From NCBI GenBank assembly GCA_951812665.1, contig CATOST010000018.1, positions 62,001-126,000 of the forward strand: 64,000 nucleotides of DNA, given 5' to 3'. Shown here piece after piece: positions 1 to 8,637 of this stretch; positions within the stretch are counted from its first letter, which is position 1, and every line of letters begins with the position of its first letter. The translations under genes were made by a program, and so were the position numbers. The DNA is from an uncultured Acidobacteriota bacterium (GTDB taxonomy: Bacteria; Acidobacteriota; UBA6911; RPQK01; JAJDTT01). The notes under the pieces were generated by a model that was given only the letters and a program-made list of their open reading frames with translations, made no database searches and had not been told where the DNA came from.

Positions 1-677
1 AGGTGGGACTCAGCACCGTCAAGATCCTGAATCGCCTGGGGGTCGAGGTCGACTTCGATGAACGCCAGGCGTGTTGCGGCCAGCCGGCGTTCAACAGCGG
101 CCACTCCGAGGAGAGCCGCACCGTGGCCCGCCGATTCCTGGAAGCTTATGCCGACAGCGGCCCTGTCGTGGTTCCCTCCGGATCGTGCGCCACCATGCTC
201 AAGGTGTTCGTCCCCACTCTTTTTCCGCCCGACTCAGGGGAGAGGCGGCTGGCCCGGGAGATCGCCGGGAGGACCTACGAGCTGTCCGACTTCCTGGTCT
301 CGGTCCTGGGAGTGACCCGGACCGGCGCCCGCTTCCCGGAGGCCGTCACCTACCACGACGCCTGTCACCAGCTTCGGGAATTGGGGATTGCCCGGCAGCC
401 GCGCCTCTTGATCGAGGGCGTTGAGGGAGTGCGGTTTCGGGAGCTGCCCCACGCCGACCGATGTTGCGGATTTGGCGGGACCTTCTCGGTCAAGTTCGCC
501 GACGTCTCGGCCGCCATCGGAGAGGACAAGGTGGACACCATTCACCAGTCGGGGGCCCGCTACGTGGTGGCCAACGACGTGAGTTGCCTGATGCACATCG
601 GCGGACTGCTCCAGCGTCGGGGATCCCAGGTCCGGACCCTGCATCTGGCCGAGCTGTTGTCGAAGTTCGAGGAGTAG
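1..677 (+). CDS. lutA: LutA-type (Fe-S)-binding oxidoreductase subunit, 5' end cut by window
   Basis: This is the C-terminal ~224 residues of a CCG-domain protein. Two cysteine-rich signatures are visible, QACCGQPAFNSG near the start and ADRCCGFGGTFSVK near residue 150, plus YHDACHQLR. This two-CCG layout is that of LutA/YkgE, the subunit that acts with LutB and LutC to oxidise L-lactate to pyruvate and pass electrons to the membrane pool. Family members are about 240 residues, so only some 15-20 N-terminal residues are missing. The GTG at position 3 is in frame but is probably internal. The stop codon lies 2 bp before the start of lutB, so the genes are co-transcribed. The family assignment is firm; the substrate is taken from the family. 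Confidence 0.9.
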   Translation, partial: VGLSTVKILNRLGVEVDFDERQACCGQPAFNSGHSEESRTVARRFLEAYADSGPVVVPSGSCATMLKVFVPTLFPPDSGERRLAREIAGRTYELSDFLVSVLGVTRTGARFPEAVTYHDACHQLRELGIARQPRLLIEGVEGVRFRELPHADRCCGFGGTFSVKFADVSAAIGEDKVDTIHQSGARYVVANDVSCLMHIGGLLQRRGSQVRTLHLAELLSKFEE

Positions 678-679
678 CC

Positions 680-2098
680 GTGCAACTCAGGATCCGGCCC
701 AACACCTCGGCGGTCTTGTCCGACGCCAACCTTCAAGCCAACCTCAGGCCGGCCCTGGAGAAGTCGCTCCAGGCCCGGGATCGCGCCGTTGCGGAGGTCT
801 CCAACTGGGAAGAGCTCCGGCAGCACGCCCACGACGTCAAGGCCCATACCCTCTCCCGCCTGGACCACTATCTCGAGCAGTTGGAGCGGAAGGTCGTCGC
901 GCAGGGCGGCAAGGTGGTCTGGGCCGACACCGGAGCCGAAGCCCTGGAGTTCATCGTGGGCCTTCTCCAGGAGCGGGAAATCAAGAAGGTGGCGAAGAGC
1001 AAGACCATGCTGGGCGAGGAGATCCATCTCAACGAAGAGTTGGAACGAGCCCAGCTGGACCCGGTGGAAACGGACCTGGGGGAGTACATCATCCAGCTCT
1101 CCCGGGAGACGCCCTTTCACATCGTGACCCCGGCGCTGCACAAGTCGAAGGAGGAAGTGGTCGAGCTCTTCGGCCGGGAGCTGGACATGCCCCCCACCGA
1201 CGACGTGGAGGCGATTACGGCCACGGCGCGAGCCGTCCTGCGGCGCCATTTTCTGACAGCCGGCGCCGGAATCACCGGCGTGAATTTCGGCGTTGCCGAA
1301 ACCGGAACGCTGGCGGTGGTGGAAAACGAGGGGAACGTCCGCCTCTGCGCCTCCCTGCCGGAGGTGCACATCGCCATCATGGGCATCGAAAAGGTGATTC
1401 CCCGAGCCCGGGACCTGGCGGTGTTTCTGAAGCTCCTCTCGCGGAGCGCCACCGGACAGAAGAGCACCAGTTACGTCAACTTCATCAACGGTCCTCGCCG
1501 GGAGGGAGAGTGGGACGGGCCGCGGGAATTCTATCTGGTGCTGGTGGACAACGGCCGGAGCCGAATTCTGGCGGACCCCGAATTGAGGCAGACGCTGGCC
1601 TGCATCCGTTGCGGCGCCTGCCTGAACGTCTGCCCCGTGTATCAGCGTATCGGCGGCCACGCCTACGGCTCCACCTATCAGGGGCCCATCGGCGCCATCT
1701 TGACTCCTCAACTGACCTCGGCGGAGGCGGCGCCCGAACACCCCTTCGCGTCTTCGCTCTGTGGAGCCTGCTACGAGACCTGTCCGGTCAAGATCGAGAT
1801 CCCTCAGATTCTGTTGAAGTTGCGCGAGCGGGTCCAACGGAGTAAACAGCGGCTGGCCCACCAGCTGCCGCTGGAAGCCTGGGCCATGCAGTTCTGGGCT
1901 TGGGCCATGAGTTCTCCCGGCCGGTATGAATTCCTGGGGAATCTTCTGCGCCGGGTCCAGCCCTACTTCGTGCGGGAGGGGCGGCTACGGCTACGCCTGC
2001 CCCCCTTCAGCGGCTGGGACCGTTACCGGGATCTGCCGCCGCTGCCTGAAAAAAGCTTCAGGGAGCAGCTCCGGGCTCTGAGCAAGGAGGGGAAGTGA
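680..2098 (+). CDS. lutB: LutB-type iron-sulfur lactate oxidation subunit
   Basis: A 472-residue protein starting at GTG 680. The same frame is open further upstream, but that part overlaps lutA and does not look like protein. The N-terminal part is a LUD domain (TGVNFGVAETGTL near residue 200), followed by two ferredoxin-type 4Fe-4S motifs, CIRCGACLNVCP (about 309-320) and SLCGACYETCP (about 356-366), and a C-terminal tail typical of LutB/YkgF. It should carry electrons from lactate oxidation to the quinone pool. The stop codon overlaps the GTG of lutC, implying translational coupling. Confidence 0.93.
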   Translation: MQLRIRPNTSAVLSDANLQANLRPALEKSLQARDRAVAEVSNWEELRQHAHDVKAHTLSRLDHYLEQLERKVVAQGGKVVWADTGAEALEFIVGLLQEREIKKVAKSKTMLGEEIHLNEELERAQLDPVETDLGEYIIQLSRETPFHIVTPALHKSKEEVVELFGRELDMPPTDDVEAITATARAVLRRHFLTAGAGITGVNFGVAETGTLAVVENEGNVRLCASLPEVHIAIMGIEKVIPRARDLAVFLKLLSRSATGQKSTSYVNFINGPRREGEWDGPREFYLVLVDNGRSRILADPELRQTLACIRCGACLNVCPVYQRIGGHAYGSTYQGPIGAILTPQLTSAEAAPEHPFASSLCGACYETCPVKIEIPQILLKLRERVQRSKQRLAHQLPLEAWAMQFWAWAMSSPGRYEFLGNLLRRVQPYFVREGRLRLRLPPFSGWDRYRDLPPLPEKSFREQLRALSKEGK

Positions 2099-2790
2099 GT
2101 CGCCCCAGGATCTTGCAGAAGGTCCGTGCGGCCTGCGGTGCCGAGCCGCCCGTTCCCCTGCCGGCCGGATATCCCGAGGCCCCCAGGTTCCAAGACCCGG
2201 TGGGAGTCTTCCGCCGGGAATTGGAGGCGGTCGGAGGCGTGTTTCTGGATGCCCGGGATCGGAACCCGGCGGAGGTGCTCTCCCAGGTCCTGCAGCAGAC
2301 GGGCCATACCGAAGTCTTCTGGGAAGAAGAGAAGATATTCATCAAGCACGGCTTGCCCTACAGGCTGCGCCTGCCCGAGTCATTCTCCACCCCCAACCTG
2401 GTCTTCAGCTACCACTACCAGGGACGGGTCCGGCTTCCGATCACACTGGCCGCCCGCTCCATCGAACGGGACCGGTTGGCCGCGATTCCCGTCTCCGCCT
2501 CCAGTGCCGCGTTCGGCATCGCCGAGACCGGGACCGTCGTGCAAACCGTAGGGCCGGGCCGGGGACGCCTGCTCAACGTTCTTCCCGAGACCCATATCGT
2601 CTTTTTGGCGGAGGAAGACCTCCTCTCGAACCTGGATCAGCTCTTCGAAAGGGTTCGGCCGGGAGAGGAGGGAAGCGCGCTCACTCTGGTCACAGGGCCG
2701 AGCCGGACCGCGGATATCGGGAAGGTGCTGGTCAAGGGGATGCACGGTCCCAAGAGGTGGTTCGTGATCCTCACGGAAGGAGCCGGATGA
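2095..2790 (+). CDS. lutC: LutC-type LUD-domain protein
   Basis: A 231-residue LUD-domain protein beginning at GTG 2095, which overlaps the TGA of lutB by four bases. Family features include FGIAETGTVV near residue 142, an ETHIVFL segment and the C-terminal GPSRTADIGKVLVKGMHGP block seen in LutC/YkgG. It is the third subunit of the LutABC L-lactate utilisation complex. Its stop codon overlaps the ATG of the queD-like gene, so the lactate genes and the two deazapurine genes appear to form one transcription unit. Confidence 0.92.
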   Translation: MSRPRILQKVRAACGAEPPVPLPAGYPEAPRFQDPVGVFRRELEAVGGVFLDARDRNPAEVLSQVLQQTGHTEVFWEEEKIFIKHGLPYRLRLPESFSTPNLVFSYHYQGRVRLPITLAARSIERDRLAAIPVSASSAAFGIAETGTVVQTVGPGRGRLLNVLPETHIVFLAEEDLLSNLDQLFERVRPGEEGSALTLVTGPSRTADIGKVLVKGMHGPKRWFVILTEGAG

Positions 2791-3230
2791 GCCGGACCGG
2801 AGCGGAGATCGTTGCGGGGCGGCACACCATCGTCAAGCGCCTCCACTTCTGCTATGGGCACCGGCTGTTGGATTACGACGGCAAGTGTGCGTTCGCCCAT
2901 GGCCACAATGGAATCCTGGAGATCGAGCTGTCCAGCGGTGAGTTGGACCATCGGGGCATGGTCTACGATTTCGGAGACGTGAAAAAGGAAGTGTCTCGCT
3001 TCATCGACGGCCGGTTGGATCATCGGATGCTTCTCCGGGAGGACGACCCCCTCATCGAAGCGTTGCGCGGGGTGGGGGAGAGTCCCTACGTGATGAAGTC
3101 GAACCCCACTGCCGAGAACATCGCCAAGCTCATTTTCCGCGAAGCCCGGGCTCGCCGCCTTCCGGTGACGGCGGTGCGGCTCTGGGAAACGCATGACGCC
3201 TTCGCCGAGTACCGTGCGGATGACGACTGA
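2787..3230 (+). CDS. queD: QueD / 6-pyruvoyl-tetrahydropterin synthase family protein
   Basis: About 147 residues, starting at ATG 2787, which overlaps the lutC stop. The zinc-binding histidines are visible in FCYGHRL and AHGHN, and a cysteine in KCAFAHGH sits where the catalytic cysteine of QueD lies. YDFGDVK and the C-terminal VRLWETHDAFAEY are also family hallmarks. QueD converts dihydroneopterin triphosphate to 6-carboxy-tetrahydropterin in queuosine synthesis; relatives make tetrahydropterins. The gene overlaps the queC-like gene, which supports a deazapurine role. No queE or folE is visible in the window. Confidence 0.88.
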   Translation: MSRTGAEIVAGRHTIVKRLHFCYGHRLLDYDGKCAFAHGHNGILEIELSSGELDHRGMVYDFGDVKKEVSRFIDGRLDHRMLLREDDPLIEALRGVGESPYVMKSNPTAENIAKLIFREARARRLPVTAVRLWETHDAFAEYRADDD

Positions 3231-3888
3231 TCGCACGGCCGTCCTGGTGAGCGGCGGACTGGACAGTTGCGTGATGCTGGTCTCGCTGACCCGGTCGGCT
3301 CGCCGGGTCGTTCCCATCTACGTCAGATGCGGCCTGGTCTGGGAAGGTGAGGAACTGGAGCGCCTGAATGTTTTCCTGGAAGCCGTGGCTCATCCCCGGA
3401 TCGACCCGGTGCAGGTTCTGGATCTGCCCATGAGCGACGTCTACGGCCGGTTGTGGCATACCTCCGGCGTCGGGATTCCCGGCTTCCACGAGGCGGACGA
3501 GCGGTGGGAGATCCCGGGCCGGAATCTGGTCCTCATGGTCAAGGTGGCGGTGTGGTGCCGCCTCAACTCCGTGGGCGGGATCGCCTTGGGCATTCTGGGC
3601 AGCAATCCCTTCTCCGACGCCACACCCGAGTTCTTCGAGGGCCTGGAGCGCACACTGAGCCGAGGCCTGGATTTCCCGCTGCGTCTCCTGAGGCCGCTCG
3701 CAGGCATGTCCAAGGCCGAAGTGATCCGGTTGGGGCAGGATCTGCCGCTGGAGCTGACGCTCAGTTGCGCCGAGCCTCGGAAGGGTGTGCACTGCGGGGT
3801 CTGTGGGAAATGCAAGGAACGAATCGACGCCTTTGCCGAATCAGGGGTCCCGGATCCTACGGCCTACGCCGCGCCGCCTCCGGTTTGA
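3220..3888 (+). CDS. queC: QueC-like 7-cyano-7-deazaguanine synthase (PP-loop)
   Basis: A 222-residue PP-loop ATPase. The nucleotide-binding motif VSGGLDS is at the N-terminus, IPGRNLVL in the middle, and a zinc-type cluster SCAEPRKGVHCGVCGKC at the C-terminus (one Cys, then CxxCxxC), as in QueC, which makes preQ0 from 7-carboxy-7-deazaguanine. The usual YGQRH segment is replaced by YVRCGLVWE, so this is a divergent member. ATG 3220 overlaps the end of queD by 11 bp; an in-frame ATG at 3193 would overlap more. Confidence 0.85.
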   Translation: MTTDRTAVLVSGGLDSCVMLVSLTRSARRVVPIYVRCGLVWEGEELERLNVFLEAVAHPRIDPVQVLDLPMSDVYGRLWHTSGVGIPGFHEADERWEIPGRNLVLMVKVAVWCRLNSVGGIALGILGSNPFSDATPEFFEGLERTLSRGLDFPLRLLRPLAGMSKAEVIRLGQDLPLELTLSCAEPRKGVHCGVCGKCKERIDAFAESGVPDPTAYAAPPPV

Positions 3889-3930
3889 AACCGGCGTTTC
3901 CGCCGACCACCCCGACAGCCGCTCCGCTTG

Positions 3931-4722
3931 CTAGAATCTGCCTGCCCGGCGCTCCCTCGAGGGCATGATCTCCAGGCAGGTGGTCCACCACCCGGTCTGC
4001 GTCGTCTCCGCGAATTCCTCCGGCAGCCCTTCGTCACGCATCTCCCGGGCCAGCCGCTGGTGATCGTATCGGAGCGGGCGGAACTCGAATCTGAAGCCGG
4101 AGCCGCCCGCTTCCAGGAGGGTGTACCAGACGTGGGTGTGCCCGTCGTTCTCGGGGCGGCCGATGACCCCCACGTTGAAGAAATGTTTCTGGCCGGGCAG
4201 TTCCCGATGCCACTTCAATCCGGTATGGGTGCAACAGAGGACGTCCGCCCCGGCCCTGTCCAGAAAACCGGAGAGCAGATGGTCGGGCGAGGTGCTGTCC
4301 CACAGGAATTCGTTGACCTGCCGGGGAGATCCGTGGCAAAGGCGGACCTTCAGCGGGCCCAGTTCAAAAGTGAGGCTGGAAGGGAGCGTTCCCAGCCAAT
4401 CCTTGTTTTCCCTGGAGGTGTTCAGGAAGGTGTAGTCGTAGCTGATGCGGGCGAAATGGTTGTCGGCGGGGTCGGTGTAGCCGCAGCCGCAGTCCTCGTT
4501 GCCCTGCGCCAGCGAAAGGTCGTAGTTCCCGGCGATGCTCCGGATCTCACCGGACCGCAGAAGCGGAAAGGACCGGTCGGGGTGGGGTCCGAATCCCCCC
4601 ATGTCGCCCAGGCAGAAGATGGCGTCGACTTGGGATGCCCGGCATTCCCGCACCAATTCGCCCAACGCCAGATAGTTGTTGTAGACCCCTCCGAAAAGGG
4701 CGACCCTCCCGAACTTCTGCAT
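3931..4722 (-). CDS. Metallophosphoesterase-like protein with altered motif I
   Basis: About 263 residues if started at the ATG at 4722 (MQKFGRVALFGG); a longer in-frame start at 4764 exists. Calcineurin-like phosphoesterase motifs II to V are present: CLGDMGGFGP, GNYD, CHGSP and CTHTG. Motif I, normally Asp-x-His, reads FGGVYNN, so both metal ligands are replaced by Gly and Tyr. The protein may bind only one metal or may not be a classical phosphatase. It follows a radical SAM gene on the same strand with about 50 bp between, suggesting they work together. Substrate unknown. Confidence 0.78.
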   Translation of the reverse strand: MQKFGRVALFGGVYNNYLALGELVRECRASQVDAIFCLGDMGGFGPHPDRSFPLLRSGEIRSIAGNYDLSLAQGNEDCGCGYTDPADNHFARISYDYTFLNTSRENKDWLGTLPSSLTFELGPLKVRLCHGSPRQVNEFLWDSTSPDHLLSGFLDRAGADVLCCTHTGLKWHRELPGQKHFFNVGVIGRPENDGHTHVWYTLLEAGGSGFRFEFRPLRYDHQRLAREMRDEGLPEEFAETTQTGWWTTCLEIMPSRERRAGRF

Positions 4723-4775
4723 GGGCGTTGCCACTCCCGGCACAGCTCCCACCTCTTCTCTCACTCCTCACTCCG

Positions 4776-5654
4776 TCAAAAATTCTTGCAGGTCATGCCG
4801 GTGACGTAGCAGGTGTGGCAGGAGGAATGGTAAAGGGAGCAGTCGCGAAGGCCTCCCTCCAGGTCATCCGCCAATCGGGCCTCCGGCTCGCCCACCAGGA
4901 TGGGGCAGGCATAGACTCCGTCGTGAGCCACGATTCGCGAAGACGAACATTGAAGGGCATCCGGGTCCAGCTCGCGGAGCATCTCCGGCGTCACGGGGCG
5001 CTGCCCGGAGGGAGTCGGCAGCATTCCCATTTCGAAGATGGGGATGACCTTGATCCGGGGCCGCTCGATACCAAACGACCGGAGCAGCTTCACGTAGCGG
5101 CCGTGAAGGTCTTGCTCTCCCGTCCGCGGGTCCAGGTAGTCCCGCATCTCGGTGACCGTGAGGATGGGCAGGAAACCGCGGTCGTAAAGCAGCTTGTACG
5201 CCTCCAGGGCCTTGCGGAACGTCCCTTTGCCGCGAATGGTGTCGTTTCGCGCCTCTTCGTAGTCGTCGATGCTGATGCGGATCTCGAGGGAGAAACGGGA
5301 GCCGTCCGCGATTCGCCGCAGCCGGTCCGCCTTCGCCCGACCGATCAGGATGCCGTTGGTCAGCACGGAGACCGGGAAATCCCGGAGGGCGCACTCGAGG
5401 ATGGCCAGGAAGGACCTGTGAATGAAGGGCTCGCCGCCGGTGAAGTAGATCTCCTTCACCCCCATTCTCCGGGCGTCGTCCAGGTAGCGGAAGATGCGAG
5501 GGGCTTCCATCAGCTCCAGCGTTTGGTTGTCCGGAGCACAGCTGATGAAGCAGTGATTGCAGCGAAGGTTGCAGAGGGTTCCGGCGACCTGGAACCAGAG
5601 TGTGTCCAGATGCCGGAGTGGGAGCGAGGGCGCCGCCGGAGCCATATCCCTCAT
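4776..5654 (-). CDS. Radical SAM protein with C-terminal cysteine-rich (SPASM-like) region
   Basis: About 292 residues from the ATG at 5654; a TTG at 5672 lies inside a repeat and is less likely. CNLRCNHC near residue 30 is the CxxxCxxC motif holding the SAM-binding 4Fe-4S cluster, and YFTGGEP follows. The last 60 residues hold cysteines (QCSSS, ACPI, CSLYHSSCHTCYVTGMTC) that could bind further clusters as in SPASM/twitch proteins. It is not QueE: it is too long and lacks the QueE N-terminal signature, although queD and queC are nearby. It probably forms an operon with the downstream phosphoesterase-like gene. Substrate not recognised. Confidence 0.82.
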   Translation of the reverse strand: MRDMAPAAPSLPLRHLDTLWFQVAGTLCNLRCNHCFISCAPDNQTLELMEAPRIFRYLDDARRMGVKEIYFTGGEPFIHRSFLAILECALRDFPVSVLTNGILIGRAKADRLRRIADGSRFSLEIRISIDDYEEARNDTIRGKGTFRKALEAYKLLYDRGFLPILTVTEMRDYLDPRTGEQDLHGRYVKLLRSFGIERPRIKVIPIFEMGMLPTPSGQRPVTPEMLRELDPDALQCSSSRIVAHDGVYACPILVGEPEARLADDLEGGLRDCSLYHSSCHTCYVTGMTCKNF

Positions 5655-5706
5655 GTTAACAGTCCGCGACAATGGCCGTCACGGCATTCGGCCGGCCCTG
5701 CATCCC
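5655..5706. repeat. Degenerate half-copy of the palindromic repeat at 8472
   Basis: A 52-bp stretch ending GTCACGGCATTCG...CCCTGCATCCC aligns without gaps with the left half of the element at 8472-8637 (about 41 of 50 bases identical by eye). It lies between the radical SAM gene and the ligase fusion gene, so the fusion gene has a copy at each end. Confidence 0.6.
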
Positions 5707-5736
5707 GATGCTTCGGGGGACGAGTGCGACGGACCG

Positions 5737-8412
5737 TTACGCCGGCTTTCGGGTCGGGATCAACTGTTCTACGGACTGGAAGATGCGTTGGGTCGCCTCT
5801 TGATAGTCCTTCGGCTCCGGCAGGAAGGGTTTGCCGAACGTGATCTCCACCGGGTGGAGACGGATTCGGTTGGAGCCGCGGCGCCACGCCTCGTAGGTCC
5901 CCGCGATTCCCACCGGCACCACGGGAACCTTCAGTTCCGTGGCAAGAATGGCGGGGCCCTTGCGGAACGGCTTCAGGTGGCCGTCGATGGAGCGGGTGCC
6001 CTCGGGAAAGACGCACAGGACCTTTCCCTTCTTGAGCCCCTCGGCGCCCAGGCGCAGGGCTTGACGGAGGTAGCGGTCCGCGTCCACCGGCACCACTTTG
6101 AGGAAACGGCCCACCAACGACGTGAACCGGCCTATGAAGTAGTCGCTGTAGCCCAGAAAGAAGATCCGCCGGGTCAGACGGTAGGGAAGCACGGCCGCCA
6201 CCAGGAAGGCGTCCAGGTAGCTGAGATGGTTGGGACAGAGCATGAACGGATAGTCCCGGGGCAGATTCTCGGCGCCGCGGGTCTTGATGCGGAAGAGGAT
6301 CCGGGCCAGGGTATGGACGGTCTTGGCCGTGGCGTAGAAGGCCAGGTCCGACAGACGCCCGTGACCCAGGGTCTTGCGCATGAGGGCCGCGTCCTGTCCT
6401 TCCAGGGGGTTCGACAGGATCTCTCCCCAGGAAAGCCAGGATCCCCGGCCGGCTCCGGCGTCGGGAGATTCGGCTCCCTCCACGGCCCGGACCAGATCGT
6501 CGACGGTGAGTATCTCGGCCGCGGCCTCGTCGGAGATTCGGACCCCGAAGGTGTCTTGCAGGCTCGACAGGAACTCCACCCTTTCCAGAGAGTCGAAACC
6601 CAGGTCCAGCTCCAGGTTCATCTCCCGGTGGATGAGAGGCGCCTTGCGGGTCCGTCGAAGCAGGTCGAAGATCCGTTCCTCGTCGGGGGTCTCGGGTGCG
6701 CTGGGAGCGTCGAAGCGGGCCGGAGACTCGCTTGCGGCGTTGGCCTCGACCTCCTGTTGAAGGACGAAACGTTTGATCTTCCGGGTGGTGGTGCGGGGAA
6801 GGGGCTCGGTCCGAATGGCGAAGCTGTGGACTCGCTTGTAGGCGGGCAACTGTTGGGAGATCCCTTCCAGCAGGTAGTGGATCATCTCCTGCGAATTGAC
6901 CACCTGATTGCTGCGCAGCACGTCGAAGTCGGGGACGATGACGGCGTGGAGCCGTTCCTGAATCGCGCCTTCGGGCGTCTGGACGCCCAGCACGCACATC
7001 TCCTTGATGTAGGGACAGTGGCTCTGGTAGTGGTGCTCCACCTCTTCGGGGAAGACGTTCTTTCCCGAAGGCAGGACGATCATCTCCTTGTCACGCCCGG
7101 TGATGTAGAGGCTGCCGGATTCGGACACGTAGCCCAGGTCGCCGCTGTCGAGCCAGCCGTCCCGAAAGGTCTTCTCCGTCTCTTCGGGATTCTTCCAGTA
7201 CCCGTGCATGATGTTCTCGCCCCGGATCAGGACGCGCCCGATCCCTTCCGAATCGGCGCCCTGAATTCGGATCCGGACGTGGGGAAGAGGCATCCCGACC
7301 GAACCCAACTCCCGGGTGGAGGGTGGGTTCAGCGTGGCCAGGGCCGCCGTCTCGGTCATGCCGTAGGCCTGGATGATGGTGAAGCCCAGATCCCGCAACG
7401 ACAGGGCCACCTTCTCGTCGAAGCGGGCGCCGCCGACGCCGAAGTAGCGGAACTGGAGTCCGAACTTGCTGTGCAGGGGCCGGAACAGGGTGCGTCCCGG
7501 GTTGAAACCGAGCTTCCGGTTGCAGAATCGGGAAAAGGCCAGGAGGCAACGGAAAAGGAATCTGCGCACCAGCGGCTGTTTCCCGATCTCCTGGAGGATA
7601 CGCCGGTGCAGCAGATAGTAGAACTGGGGCACGCAGACGAAGATGGTGATCATCTCCTCTCGAAATGCGCGCAGTACCCGCTGGGCTTCCAGGGTGTCCA
7701 GGTAGGTCACCCTCGCTCCCGCGTAAAGAGGGATGATGAAATTGGCCACCAGAGCCAGCACGTGATAGAGGGGGAGGACCGAAAGGATGTGGTCTTTGGA
7801 GGAGACCTGGATCATCTTCAGGAGCTCGCCCATGTTCCGGTAAACGTTGCGGCGGCTCAGGACCACACCCTTGGGATTGCCGGTGGTGCCGCTCGTATAC
7901 AGGATAAGGAAAGGTTCGTCGGCCCCTCTTTCGACCAGAGGCATGGAAGCGTTCCCGTCGAATTCTTCCAGCACCTGGTCCCATTGATTCTCCGCCTCGG
8001 GAACCTCACCCACCGTCAGGACCGGGAGGGTGTAGCCCAGATGTTCCCAGATCGGCGCCAGGCGCGGATGGAAGCCTTCCGAGCAGATCACGAATTGGCA
8101 ACCGGCATGCTCGAGGAGGTAAGCGAGGGTCTCGTCCGTGTGGAGGACGTCGAAGGGCGCCATCACGGCGCCGGTGCTCTGTGCCGCCAGGAAAGCGATT
8201 CCCCACCGCGGATGGTTCTCCATCAGGATGGCCACCGTGTCCCCCTCCCGGACGCCTTGGTGCTGCAGGAAAAGGGCGATGGAGGAGACTTCCCGTCCGA
8301 TCCGGCGGTAAGTGAAGACTTCCCGCCCCTCATCGTTGATGCCCTGCAGGGCGACTTGGTCCGGAATCGCGTCCAGGTGACGCTCCAACTGGCTGAAGAA
8401 ATGGAGATTCAT
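5737..8412 (-). CDS. Fused AMP-dependent acyl ligase, acyl carrier domain and PlsC acyltransferase
   Basis: An 891-residue three-part enzyme. Residues 1 to ~550 form an adenylate-forming acyl-CoA/ACP ligase with YTSGTTGNPKG (172-182), YGMTETAA, and DSGDLGY; TTTRKIKRF marks its C-terminal end. Residues ~575-655 form an acyl carrier domain with the phosphopantetheine site DLGFDSLE (Ser608). Residues ~690-891 are a PlsC acyltransferase with NHLSYLD (Asn728-Asp734) and FPEGTRS (~802-808). The chain resembles Aas (acyltransferase plus acyl-ACP synthetase) but in reversed domain order and with its own carrier. It could load a free fatty acid onto its carrier and pass it to a lysophospholipid or another acceptor. 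It ends upstream of a repeat and is probably monocistronic. Confidence 0.92.
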   Translation of the reverse strand: MNLHFFSQLERHLDAIPDQVALQGINDEGREVFTYRRIGREVSSIALFLQHQGVREGDTVAILMENHPRWGIAFLAAQSTGAVMAPFDVLHTDETLAYLLEHAGCQFVICSEGFHPRLAPIWEHLGYTLPVLTVGEVPEAENQWDQVLEEFDGNASMPLVERGADEPFLILYTSGTTGNPKGVVLSRRNVYRNMGELLKMIQVSSKDHILSVLPLYHVLALVANFIIPLYAGARVTYLDTLEAQRVLRAFREEMITIFVCVPQFYYLLHRRILQEIGKQPLVRRFLFRCLLAFSRFCNRKLGFNPGRTLFRPLHSKFGLQFRYFGVGGARFDEKVALSLRDLGFTIIQAYGMTETAALATLNPPSTRELGSVGMPLPHVRIRIQGADSEGIGRVLIRGENIMHGYWKNPEETEKTFRDGWLDSGDLGYVSESGSLYITGRDKEMIVLPSGKNVFPEEVEHHYQSHCPYIKEMCVLGVQTPEGAIQERLHAVIVPDFDVLRSNQVVNSQEMIHYLLEGISQQLPAYKRVHSFAIRTEPLPRTTTRKIKRFVLQQEVEANAASESPARFDAPSAPETPDEERIFDLLRRTRKAPLIHREMNLELDLGFDSLERVEFLSSLQDTFGVRISDEAAAEILTVDDLVRAVEGAESPDAGAGRGSWLSWGEILSNPLEGQDAALMRKTLGHGRLSDLAFYATAKTVHTLARILFRIKTRGAENLPRDYPFMLCPNHLSYLDAFLVAAVLPYRLTRRIFFLGYSDYFIGRFTSLVGRFLKVVPVDADRYLRQALRLGAEGLKKGKVLCVFPEGTRSIDGHLKPFRKGPAILATELKVPVVPVGIAGTYEAWRRGSNRIRLHPVEITFGKPFLPEPKDYQEATQRIFQSVEQLIPTRKPA

Positions 8413-8471
8413 GAGCTTGCGTACGAGGTTATCGTAGCATGGACTGGTTTGAAGGGGCGACTATTTGTCTT

Positions 8472-8637
8472 CTAGCAGCCCGTGGCAAAAGTCGTCACGG
8501 CATTCGACCGTCCCTGCATCCCGGCGGACTGCGTTGCTATCGGCTCACATACTCCCGGTATGCTCCCGAATCGCGCCTTGTCCGGCGGGCGCAGGAACGG
8601 TCTCGGTGCTCGCGAGACTTTCACCACGGACTGCTAG
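8472..8637. repeat. Palindromic 166-bp dispersed repeat (MITE-like)
   Basis: The ends form an inverted repeat: CTAGCAGCCCGTGGCAAAAG starts at 8472, and its near-complement ends in GGACTGCTAG at 8637. The arms are 22 bp with 19 matches. The interior contains GTCACGGCATTCGACCG and a second small palindrome, TACTCCCGGTATGCTCC. There is no coding sequence. A half-copy lies at 5655-5706. The structure fits a non-autonomous mobile or REP-like element. Confidence 0.7.

Noticed and set aside
461..679. Upstream extension of lutB
   Set aside because: Overlaps lutA, reads as low-complexity Arg/Gly/Pro sequence, and GTG 680 gives the family-like start.
4776..5654. QueE assignment for the radical SAM protein
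   Set aside because: Too long, has C-terminal cysteines, and lacks the QueE N-terminal signature despite nearby queD/queC.
5557..8475. 972-codon plus-strand open frame
   Set aside because: Antisense shadow of the ligase fusion gene; no domains, and the minus strand has clear motifs.
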